From: CAWBVG01 sp963792175
Lineage (GTDB): Bacteria; Acidobacteriota; Vicinamibacteria; Vicinamibacterales; CAVVIG01
Length of the DNA: 64,000 nucleotides
NCBI GenBank assembly: GCA_963792175.1
Contig: CAWBVG010000041.1
Location: 1 to 64,000, forward strand
Direction of reading: 5' to 3'
Below the pieces are notes generated by a model, which was not told where the DNA came from, ran no database searches, and saw nothing but the letters and a program-made list of their open reading frames with translations. The translations under genes were made by a program, and so were the position numbers. Below, piece after piece: positions 55,285 through 64,000 of the stretch (the first letter of the stretch is position 1; every line of letters begins with the position of its first letter).

Positions 55285-58164
55285 ATGACTACCGGACCAT
55301 CCAATCGTGTGGCGAAGCGTGCCGTTGTGGCCTTCATCGCTCTGCTGGCCAACAGCGCGTACCTCTACGCGCTGCCGTCGCCGACGCTGTTCTATTACGT
55401 CAACGTCGGTCTTCACCTCTTCATTGGACTTGGGTTCGCGATCGTCGGCGGCGTGTTTGCCGCCCGCGCGGTTCGGACGGGCAGCAGCGCTTCCACGTTT
55501 CTCTTGATCGGCGCTGCCGCCGTGCTGGCGGCCTCGGTCGCGTTCGGCGGCTGGATTGCCTTCACGGGCGCGACGCGGGCGCATCAGGCGGCCGTGAACG
55601 CGCACGTGCTGTTGGGCGTCGGCGGACTGCTGTTCCTCGCCGCGTGGTCGGTTTCGCGATCGCCGCGCAGCACGGCAGCGGTCGTCCTTGCGGCGTCGGT
55701 CGTCGGACTGATTGTTCTGGCCGCGGCGGCCAGGCCGGCCGTCGAACGGAGCCGTCAGGCGCGGTATCGTATCCAGAATCCTTCGGTGCCGCCCGCAACC
55801 ATGAACGCGGAGGGCGGAGGGCCGCAGAGCCCGTTCTTTCCGTCCTCGTCGAAGACGAACGTCGGCGGCATCATCCCGGCGAACTTCTTCATGACGAGCG
55901 CCTCGTGCGGCCGCTGTCACAAGGACATCTACGACCAGTGGAACTCGTCGGCCCATCACTTCTCGTCGTTCAACAACCAGTGGTACCGCAAGTCGATCGA
56001 GTACATGCAGGACACCATCGGCACACGGCCGTCGAAATGGTGCGCCGGCTGCCACGACCACGCCGTGTTCTTCAACGGCCGCTTCGATCGACCGATCAAG
56101 GAGCAGATCGCGACGCCGGAAGCCCAGGCCGGACTGGCCTGCACGTCCTGCCACTCCATCGTGCACGTCGGCAGTTCGATGGGGCAGGGTGACTTCACGG
56201 TCGAATACCCGCCGCTCCACGATCTCGCCGTGAGCGAGCAGCCAGTCCTTCAGAAGTCGCACGATGCGTTGATCTACCTCGCGCCGGGCCCGCATCGCGA
56301 CACCTTCCTCAAGCCGTTTCATCGCGAGCAGACCGCGGAGTTCTGCTCGAGCTGCCACAAGGTCCATCTCGACACGGCTGTGAACAGCTACCGGTGGTTT
56401 CGCGGCTTCAACGACTACGACAACTGGCAGGCCTCAGGCGTCTCGGGTCAGGGCGCGCGGTCGTTCTACTATCCGGCCAAGCCTCAGAAGTGCGCGGATT
56501 GCCACATGCCGCTCGTCGCGTCGAACGATCCGGCGGCCAAAGACGGGAAGGTGCGGTCGCACCGGTTCCCCGGCGCGAACACCGCGCTGCCGTTCGTCAA
56601 CCACGATCCGGTGCAGTTGAAGGTCGTCCAGGATTTCCTGCGCGACGGTCAAATCTCGGTCGATGTCTTCGGCATCACGCGTGTCGCCGAGTCACCGGCC
56701 GACGAGACGGGCGGCGTCAAAGGCTCGGAGCCGCGATTGTCGAGCACGTTTGCCATCGGCGAGGAATCCGCGTCGTTCGGCGCGGCCGGCGCCCGTTCGC
56801 TTCAGCCGCCCGCCGAAGTGCTGGCACCGCTCGACAAGATTCCAGCGACGGTCCGTCGAGGAGAATCCGTCCGGGTGGAGGTCGTCGTCCGCACCCGGAA
56901 GGTCGGTCATTTCTTCCCGGGCGGCACCGTGGACGCCTTCGACGTCTGGGTCGAGCTCGAAGCGGTCGACGACCAGGGCCGTGTCCTGCTGCACAGCGGT
57001 TCTGTCGCTGACGGTGGGAAAGGACCGGTCGAGCCGGGTGCGCATTTCTATCGCAGCCTTCAGCTCGACGCCCACGGCAACCCGATCAACAAGCGCAATG
57101 CCTGGTCGACGCGATCGGTCGCGTACGTCCGCCTCGTGCCGCCCGGCGCGGCCGATACGATTCATTACCGCCTGGACATCCCGCCCGATGCCGGGGACAA
57201 GATCGTCCTGCGCGCCAAGGTCAACTACCGCAAGTTCGCGTGGTGGAATACCCAGTGGGCGTTTGCTGGTGTCCGCCCGCCATCAGCATCGAAGCCGGAC
57301 GTCACGCCCGAGTACGATGACGGGGAGTGGAGGTTTGACGGCGACACGAGCGGCGTGTCGGGTCAGATCAAGGCGATTCCCGACATTCCCACGACGGTCA
57401 TGGCGCAGTCGGAAGCGTCGCTGGCCGTGATCCCGCGCGGTGCGCCGCTGCCGGACGTGAAGCCGCTGTTCAATCAGGCCGTGCGCGAGCGGTGGAACGA
57501 CTACGGCATCGGCCTGCTGCTGCAGGGCGATCTGAAAGCGGCGGAAGCCGCCTTCCTGCACGTGACGGAGATGGATCCCGGCTACGCCGACGGCCCGGTC
57601 AACGTCGCGCGCGCGCAGATCCAGGAAGGCAATGTGGCGGCTGCGGAGCCGATGCTCCAGAAGGCGCTCGCGATCGATCCCAAGCTGGCCAAGGCACACT
57701 ATTTCCTCGGCACGGTGTACAAGACCATCGGGCGGTACGACGAAGCGCTGGTCGAATTACGGGCCGCCGCCGCGCAATATCCGCGCGATCGCGTGGTGCT
57801 CGATCAGATCGGCCGCGTGTTGTTCCTCCAGCGGAAGTTCACCGATGCGGTCAAGGCGTTCGAACAGGTCCTCTCCGTCGATCCGGAGGATCTGCAGGCC
57901 CATTACAACCTGATGGTGTGCTATCAGGGGCTGGGGCAACCCGAGCTCGCCGCGCGGGAACAGGCGCTCTACGAGCGATTCAAGGCCGACGAATCGGCGC
58001 AGGCGATCACCGGACCGTATCGTCTCAAATCGCCGCACGACAACAACGAACGCCAGTCGATTCACGAACACCGGCATCAAGCCGTCGCCCTCGGCGCGAA
58101 ATCTGCCGCCTATTGCGCCTTCGGCGCTTCGGCGAGCCAGGGCTTTGCGGTGATGCGAGCGTGA
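55285..58164 (+). CDS. Membrane pentahaem cytochrome c fused to TPR domain
   Basis: A 959-residue intact protein from ATG 55285. Residues 1-150 hold about four membrane helices ('TLFYYVNVGLHLFIGLGFAI', 'VLLGVGGLLFLAAWSV'). The extracytoplasmic part has five haem motifs (CGRCH, CAGCH, CTSCH, CSSCH, CADCH) between about residues 210 and 410, then a beta-rich domain ('EVVVRTRKVGHFFPGGTVDA'), and the C-terminal ~200 residues are TPRs ('AEAAFLHVTEMDPGYADGPV'). It could be an electron-transfer scaffold at the membrane. Its stop overlaps the next start (TGATG). Confidence 0.88.
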   Translation: MTTGPSNRVAKRAVVAFIALLANSAYLYALPSPTLFYYVNVGLHLFIGLGFAIVGGVFAARAVRTGSSASTFLLIGAAAVLAASVAFGGWIAFTGATRAHQAAVNAHVLLGVGGLLFLAAWSVSRSPRSTAAVVLAASVVGLIVLAAAARPAVERSRQARYRIQNPSVPPATMNAEGGGPQSPFFPSSSKTNVGGIIPANFFMTSASCGRCHKDIYDQWNSSAHHFSSFNNQWYRKSIEYMQDTIGTRPSKWCAGCHDHAVFFNGRFDRPIKEQIATPEAQAGLACTSCHSIVHVGSSMGQGDFTVEYPPLHDLAVSEQPVLQKSHDALIYLAPGPHRDTFLKPFHREQTAEFCSSCHKVHLDTAVNSYRWFRGFNDYDNWQASGVSGQGARSFYYPAKPQKCADCHMPLVASNDPAAKDGKVRSHRFPGANTALPFVNHDPVQLKVVQDFLRDGQISVDVFGITRVAESPADETGGVKGSEPRLSSTFAIGEESASFGAAGARSLQPPAEVLAPLDKIPATVRRGESVRVEVVVRTRKVGHFFPGGTVDAFDVWVELEAVDDQGRVLLHSGSVADGGKGPVEPGAHFYRSLQLDAHGNPINKRNAWSTRSVAYVRLVPPGAADTIHYRLDIPPDAGDKIVLRAKVNYRKFAWWNTQWAFAGVRPPSASKPDVTPEYDDGEWRFDGDTSGVSGQIKAIPDIPTTVMAQSEASLAVIPRGAPLPDVKPLFNQAVRERWNDYGIGLLLQGDLKAAEAAFLHVTEMDPGYADGPVNVARAQIQEGNVAAAEPMLQKALAIDPKLAKAHYFLGTVYKTIGRYDEALVELRAAAAQYPRDRVVLDQIGRVLFLQRKFTDAVKAFEQVLSVDPEDLQAHYNLMVCYQGLGQPELAAREQALYERFKADESAQAITGPYRLKSPHDNNERQSIHEHRHQAVALGAKSAAYCAFGASASQGFAVMRA

Positions 58165-59860
58165 TGGGCCGAGCGGCCTGGATCGTGTGGGTCGTGCTGC
58201 GTCCTTGCCGCGGCCGTCGTCGCAGGACAATCCGCGCCGACCGCCGTCTTCACGGATGTCACGGCCCAGTCGGGTGTCCGGTTCGTCCACAACAACGGTG
58301 CCTTCGGCAAGAAATACCTTCCCGAAACCCTCGGCGCCGGCGTCGTCGTGTTCGATGCGGATGGAGACGGCTGGCAGGATCTCCTGTTCGTCAATTCGAT
58401 GAACTGGCCCGGACATCCGGGAGCGAAGTCGTATCCGGCGCTGTACCGTAATCGCCACGACGGCACGTTTGCCGACGTGACGCGTGGATCCGGCCTCGAC
58501 GTCGAGATCTACGGCATCGGCGGCGCCGCCGCCGATTTCGACAACGACGGCAAGGTCGACGTCTACCTGACGGCACTCGGCTCCAGTCACCTGTTCCGCA
58601 ACGTCGGCGGCGGCAAGTTCGTCGATGTCACCGCCAGTGCCGGCGTTGCCAGCCCGGGTTTCGCGACCAGCGCGCTCTGGTTCGACTACGACAACGACGG
58701 CAAGCTCGATTTGTTCGTCGCCCACTATGTCGACTGGTCGATCGAGAAGGATCTGTTCTGCACGCTCGACGGCAAGAGCAAGTCGTACTGCACGCCGGAA
58801 TCGTACAAAGGTCAGAGCGGTACGTTGTTTCACAACCGGGGCGACGGCACGTTCGCGGACGCGACGAAACAGGCCGGGTTGTTCGATGCGACGTCGAAAG
58901 CGCTCGGTGTCGCGATGCTCGACTTCGACAGCGACGGCTGGATGGACCTGTTCGTCGCGAACGACACGCAGCCGAACCGCCTGTATCGCAACAAGGGCAA
59001 CGGGACGTTCGCCGATGTCGCCGTGGGCGCGGGCGTCGCCTTCAGCGAAGCCGGCGTGGCGCGGGCAGGCATGGGCGTGGACGCCGCTGATTACGACGGC
59101 TCGGGACGGCCGAGCCTGGTCATCGGCAACTTCTCGAACGAGATGATGGCGCTCTATCACAACGAGGGCACCGGCCTGTTCATCGACGAGGCGCCGACTT
59201 CGGGTATCGGCCGCGCGAGTCTTCTCACGCTGACCTTCGGCTGCTTCTTCTTCGACTACGACCTCGACGGCCGGCTCGATCTGCTGTCCATCAACGGCCA
59301 CGTCGCCGACGACATCGAACGCGTGCAGCCGCGCGTGAAGTACGCGCAGCCGCCGCACTTGTTCCGGAACGTCGGGCAGAAGCGGTTCGAGGACGTCGTC
59401 CCTCAGCTGGGGCCGGCGCTGCGGCGGCCGCTCGTCGGCCGTGGCGGCGCGTACATCGATTTCGACAACGACGGCGACCTCGACGTCGTGCTGACCGCCA
59501 ATCACGGTCCCGCGCAGCTGTTCAGAAACGACGCCGCCGGCCGCAACAACATGCTGCGCGTGGCGACGGTCGGCTCCGCGTCGAACCGCGGCGGCGTGGG
59601 AGCGCGCGTGGAAGCTGACGCTGCCTGGCGGCGGGAAACTCTGGCAGATGGTGAAGACGGGTTCGAGCTATGCCTCACAGAGCGAGCTGCCGCTCACCTT
59701 TGGCCTCGGATCCGCGGCGAAGATCGACGGGCTTCGCGTCCGCTGGCCGAACGGGCGGGTGGACACCGCCGGATCGCTCCAGGCGAACCAGCTCGTCACC
59801 GTGCGCGAGGGCGCCGGCGTCGCATCGATGACGCCGATCAAGAGGACCGTCGGCCAGTAG
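58164..59860 (+). CDS. FG-GAP/VCBS repeat protein with ASPIC/UnbV domain (CRTAC1-like; two frameshifts)
   Basis: ATG 58164 overlaps the cytochrome stop and starts an export signal; frame changes near 58195 and 59615 are needed. At least seven calcium-type D-x-D-x-D-G repeats are seen ('VFDADGDGWQDLLFVN', 'DFDNDGKVDVYLT', 'DYDNDGKLDLFVAH', 'DFDSDGWMDLFVAN', 'DYDLDGRLDLLSIN', 'DFDNDGDLDVVLT'), making a beta propeller. The ASPIC/UnbV end is 'GSSYASQSELPLTFGLG' and 'GLRVRWPNGRVD'. About 560 residues, extracytoplasmic. It is coupled to the cytochrome-TPR protein, so the two may act together. Confidence 0.85.
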
Positions 59861-59867
59861 CGGGAGG

Positions 59868-62800
59868 TCAGCTGCGGACATCAGCGCGGCGCGTGCAGCG
59901 CAGGGAAGGCGCGGCCACACGACGGGTGTTGTATTGCGCGCGATATCGCTGATGTGCGGCCGACTCCGGATATCGCTCTGACGGACCGTATGGATAGGCG
60001 GACATCCGGTGGAATGGCAAAGGCTCGACACGATCCGGGCTCGCGGAGTTCACGTCCATTTCCTTGCTGAACCCGTCGCCTTTGAGCAGGAAGGTGCGTG
60101 ACCAGCCGGCGGGCAGCGGGCGCAGCGCCGACGCGTCGAAGCTGACGGCGATTTCGTCGCCGGGTTTCGCGATGACGAACATGTCGTCGCTTCTCGAAAG
60201 CAGCGACCTCACGTCGCCTTCGCGCGTGTAGAGCCCAGGAGCCGTTTTCCACGGAGATTCCGTGGTGACAGCTGACGTAGTCGTAGAGCGGCGGTTCTGA
60301 TCCTCCGGGACGGACTTCCTGTGAGAACCCACGGCTCCTGAGAAGCGCCGACAACGGATCGAGCCACGTGGATCGTAGCGCCTGGCCGTCGATCGCGGAC
60401 GCCAACGAGATCTGGTCCCAATAGATGCGCATGTTCGTTGTGACTCGTACCGTGTGCTCGCCGGCACGGAGCACGGGCGCCAGATCGACGACGATCGTCT
60501 GCGGCCGGCCCACCGGGATGCCGATGTCGGCGATCGCTGGCCGCCACCGGCCTTCAGGGTCCCGCACGTCGAGCCCGGGCGGCGTCAGGCTGAGGCCGGC
60601 CTGGTGAGCGGCGACGTTGTCGCTGGAAAACGCGTAGTCTGTCCACCCCGTCAGCAGCAGCACCGGCCTCGGCGGAACGTGTCCGAGCTCGATCACGAGA
60701 TCGTGGGGCGCGGCGTAGCCGCGAATCGATTTCAGCTCGAACCCGTCCGCGTACTGCCGATCCACCACTGCGACTTTTGCCGTGACGTCGCGGCCGTCGC
60801 CGTCGGTCACGGCCGCCGGCGCGCGCTGGTCTTTCACAGCGAATAGCCGAAAGGGCTTCGGTGGATCGGTCATGCCCTCGTTCGGGATAGACGGCAGATG
60901 TTCCTGCGGGTGGTCGATCGCAATCAGCTGCAGGCGGTCGAGGAACAGCGTCTCCTCCAACTCGTTCGTGACGCGAATGTCGTAGCGGCCGTCCTTCTCG
61001 CGCAGCTGCTCCTGACGGATGCGGACGAACTCAATCGGATCGGGCCGGTTGTAGGTTCCTGGCCGTTCCCAGTAACCCATTTCGCCGCCGCCGAGGAAAT
61101 CGGTCACGAATTGGAAGCGGTCGCCGTTCCAGGTGTACAGGAACGGACACGAGGACGGTTTGCGATTGAGTTCCTCGACGGTCACGATGCCGGCAAGCGG
61201 CGGGGGCAAGACCGGCACCGGGCTGCCTGCCGCCGTGGCTCCGGCCGTTTCGGCCTGCACGACGCCGGACGGCCACACCACGCGGATGGCGTCTGCGCCG
61301 GCGCGATTGCCAAGTCCGAAAATCAGATCGGCGGGCGCGACGGCTGGTGTGGTGGCCGACACTTCGAGGCGTTGCTCGAGGCTCCCCGCCCGAATCTGGA
61401 CTTTTGACCCCACGCCCGATCGGTTGCTCACCCGTCCCTTCAGCCGCACGCGTATCGAGCGGTTCGTCGCTGTGCCGTCGGTGCGCCATTGGCGTCGCCG
61501 CGCCGTCAGAGCCGAGCGGCGAGGAAATCGTCACGTCCGTCTCCGTCGAGATCCGCCACGCCGAGCGCTCGCGACGAAGCAATCGAGAATGCGCGCGAAC
61601 CGGATCCCGCTAGTGCCGCGGCCGTTTCATCGGTCCACGATGTGCCGAGGTTGCGCGCGACATGCGGTCCGTCGGCCGACCACGTCAGGAGATCGAGGAG
61701 GCCGTCGTTGTCGTAGTCGACGAAGAGGCCAGCGGTAGCGCGGATTGCGCCGACATCGGGCGCCGGCGTGATGACAAATCGCCCGCGATCGCTCAAGGCC
61801 AGCACGCCGGGACCTTGCGCGCGCCCGAAATAGAAATCCGGATAGCCGTCCTTGTTCACGTCGCCGGCCGCGACCGCGGTGAAGCCGGTGCCATCGGCCG
61901 CCGCCGACGCCAGGCCCACCGCCGCCGCAACGTCGCTGAACGACCCGTCGCGGAGATTCTTCAGCAGGAGCGGCGCCGCATCGTGCCTGACGACGAGCAG
62001 ATCGACGTCGCGGTGATTGTCGAAATCTGTCGGGACGATCGCCACGGCATGCGCCGCTGATCGCGATCTTGGCCTCGCGGGTGATGTCGGTAAACGTCCC
62101 ATCGCCGTTGTTCCTGATGAGGACGACCGGCGCCGGCGCGAATTCGTCGGGGAACGCGATCGATCGGCCTGCCGCTCGTGCGCGCGACGCATCGATGTCC
62201 GCCAGTCCGGCGACGACCAGGTCGAGATCGCCGTCGTGATCGACATCGACCAGCGCTGCGGCGCCCGGCAGGAAGGGCAGCGGGCGGATACCGGAGGATG
62301 CCGTGATGTCGGTGAAGTGGCCCTTGCCGTCGTTCTTGTAGAGCGAGCTCCTGCCGTAACGCAGGATGAAGAGATCCGGGATGCCGTCGTTGTCGATGTC
62401 GCCTGCGACGCATCCGATCGGGACGCTGTCGGCAGGAGGAACACCGAGACCGGATCCCGGCCGTGGCCTCGACGAATCGCCCCGCGTCGTTGCGAAACAG
62501 CCGCTCGGAACCAACAGTCGCCACGACGACGTCGAGGTCGCCGTCGCCATCGACGTCGATCAGGGTCAAGGCTCCGCCCAGGGAGGCAGCCAACCGCCGC
62601 GCGCCTTCCGGCGTCAGGTCGGACTCCCGAAACTGGCGGCCAAACGGACTCGTGGCGTCCGACGATGTCGATGGCGGCGGGCAGGGCGGTTGTGCGATTG
62701 AACGTGACGCCTGGCGGCGTGCGATTGACGAGCTCCCGTTCAGCGCCGGTCGATGCCAGAGCCTCGGCGTATTTGCCGCGCTCGAGGTACGCGTTGGAAA

Positions 62801-63428
62801 ACGTCGTGCCGTAGCCGGTCGCGCGCAGCGACTGCGAGCGCTCGACGAGCTGCTGCCCACGCTCCCGCTGACCGGAGCGTAGCAGCGCCATACCGAGGTT
62901 GTAGGCCGCGGTCACGCTGTATGGCTCGTCGTCGAAGGCCGGCTCGAGGAGGGCGATCGCCTGGGCGTACCGTCGGTTCTGGATGTGAATCTGCCCGAGG
63001 TTCACCGCCGCACCGGTATCGCGTGGGTCGATCTGACGGACGCGTTCCAAGAACCGAATCGCGTCCTCGTCGCGGTTCTCCTCGCGCGCGATTAATGCCA
63101 GCACGTATGGCGGTTGCGGCGCCCCAGGCATGAGGCGATCCGCCGCCTCCGCTTCGCCTCGCGCCGCGGTCGAAATCTGCGTTCTGCAACAGGGCGATGC
63201 TCAGATTCAGGTGCGCGATCCCGAGGTTGGGTTCGCGTCGAAGCGCCTCCCGAAACGCCGCCGCGGCTTCGTCGAACTTGAACTGCTCGAGCAGGGCGAC
63301 GCCGAGATTGTTCGCGCGATAGGCCTCCTCACGCGGAGGCGCGCGGCGGGCAGCTGCCTGCCCGAAGGCGCGGCGGCGAGCAGCAGGAGGGCGGCGACGA
63401 CGCTCGCCCGGAAACCCGTGGAATTCAT
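59868..63428 (-). CDS. Exported TPR / FG-GAP / ASPIC-UnbV protein (many frameshifts)
   Basis: ATG 63428 opens a signal peptide ('MNSTGFRASVVAALLLLAAA'). TPRs follow ('RANNLGVALLEQFKFDEAAA', 'AVNLGQIHIQNRRYAQAIAL'), then FG-GAP repeats ('LIDVDGDGDLDVVVATVG', 'DIDNDGIPDLFILRYG', 'DVDHDGDLDLVVAGL', 'DYDNDGLLDLLTWS', 'DLDGDGRDDFLAARL'), the ASPIC/UnbV domain ('GRVSNRSGVGSKVQI', 'AIRVVWPSGVVQ'), and a long C-terminal beta domain. Frame changes lie near 63350, 63130, 62660, 62470, 62055, 61500 and 60275; stop is at 59868, 7 bp from the convergent ASPIC gene. About 1180 residues in total. Confidence 0.8.
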
Positions 63429-63640
63429 CCGTCTCGATGGCCGGCCTTTAACGTGATGCTCTGAAGAATATAGCGAGTTGGGGACCGCGCGCGACTCGAT
63501 CGGCGTCCAAAAGGGCTCGGCCCAGGTTCCCTCGAATCGGGCGATGGCAGCAGGCCCGTCGTAGTCGCCATCCCGATCCCGTCCAATGACTAAAGTCTGC
63601 CCAGTGGTGGTCGCCAAGTAGGCAGAGAGCCATTGACATC
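63425..63640 (-). CDS. Fragment of an FG-GAP-like protein (5' end not resolved)
   Basis: A short reading contains 'RDRDGDYDGPAAIARFEGTW', the pattern of bacterial FG-GAP/VCBS repeats of the G-D-Y-D-G...A-x-x-R-x-x-G-T-W kind. If the frame changes near 63480 it ends 'YILQSITLKAGHRDG' with TGA at 63425-63427, overlapping the ATG of the TPR/FG-GAP gene. This overlap supports a coding reading. The rest of 63429-63740 shows no other gene that I can support. Confidence 0.35.
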
Positions 63641-63740
63641 AATAAAATCGGCTGTAGATCATATGGCCGAGTTCTTGTAAGGCGTGGCCACGTCATCGTG
63701 CGCAAACTCCGCAACTTTGCCGAATCGATGGAGACCGGAT

Positions 63741-64000
63741 ATGAGCAGCTTGTCTGACCGAAAGGGCGCCTGGGGGCTGGGATGCGCCATCGCGCTCTGG
63801 TTCTGTTGGCGCGTCAGCGGCGTCGGCCGAGACGCTGATTTGATGCCGACGCGCGACTTTCTGATGGGAGTCGTCGGAGGTCGTCTGGGGCGTGACGACT
63901 CAGGCTAACGGTCCACCACGTACGTCATCGACTTCGGCGACGGCACGCAAGCGTCGGGTAACGTTGCTGGACCGTTCGTACATCAACTTCACCCATAGTT
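63741..64000 (+). CDS. Putative exported protein with PKD-like motif (3' partial, frameshifted)
   Basis: ATG 63741 ('MSSLSDRKGAWGLGCAIALW') begins a signal-anchor-like segment. After at least one frame change near 63870-63900, the reading 'TYVIDFGDGTQASGNVAGP' shows the D-F-G-D-G-T core of a PKD domain. The gene runs to, or past, the right edge. Probably a surface protein; little can be said. Confidence 0.4.

Overview
The window is GC-rich, densely coded bacterial DNA. Its gene families point to an environmental Acidobacteriota, most likely a Vicinamibacteria-type lineage (an inference, no marker gene is present): two large MacB/FtsX-type permeases of the acidobacterial 'ADOP' kind, a DUF1552 protein, two FG-GAP/ASPIC-UnbV proteins (one with TPRs), several PEGA-domain proteins, multihaem cytochromes and a secreted GH95 enzyme. 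No rRNA, tRNA, CRISPR array, phage or transposase gene was seen. Many conserved genes are broken by one or more single-base frameshifts while neighbours are intact, so these breaks are treated as probable sequencing or assembly errors and the genes are described as single loci.

Region 1 (1-6153 and 13005-26157) is rich in coiled-coil, TPR and PEGA envelope-type proteins: a repeat-rich coiled-coil/PEGA protein, a regulatory-like beta-sandwich membrane protein, a TPR lipoprotein-like protein, an ExeA-type ATPase fused to a SPOR domain, a TonB-C protein, a coiled-coil protein with an RskA-like tail, a pseudokinase/PEGA protein, a degenerate GGDEF protein, a DUF1835 protein, an ADOP permease, another PEGA protein and a coiled-coil/PilZ protein. 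Set inside it (6156-12901, minus strand) is a tightly coupled catabolic operon: MFS transporter, hexulose-phosphate-synthase-like decarboxylase, Zn alcohol dehydrogenase, SDR, sugar isomerase/epimerase and a secreted metallohydrolase-like protein.

Region 2 (26292-33092) holds a class A beta-lactamase-like protein with an altered omega loop, a TRM13/METTL25-like methyltransferase overlapping a GH95 fucosidase, a PPK2 kinase and a two-component system. A large nested palindrome and an array of 11-bp-spaced operator-like half-sites follow.

Region 3 (33490-40565) carries a small secreted protein, a DUF1552 protein, and a start/stop-overlapping trio of EF-P (with a YeiP/EfpL-like loop), ADOP permease and YegD-like Hsp70, then a DUF1028 protein. 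Region 4 (40695-46277, minus) is a four-gene coupled operon: chrB, octahaem cytochrome, DUF5916 outer-membrane-like protein, second octahaem cytochrome; a nitrilase is divergent.

Region 5 (47376-55177) is the most intriguing: divergent CDP-alcohol phosphatidyltransferase plus alkaline-phosphatase-superfamily transferase, and an operon of MDR dehydrogenase, a PTPS-like protein lacking its catalytic residues, a GT4 glycosyltransferase and a methyltransferase, with a RibD-type reductase nearby. Region 6 (55285-64000) has a membrane pentahaem cytochrome-TPR protein coupled to an FG-GAP/ASPIC protein, a convergent TPR/FG-GAP/ASPIC protein, and fragments at the right edge. Short palindromic or tandem repeats sit at many gene ends and in several places supply the stop codon.
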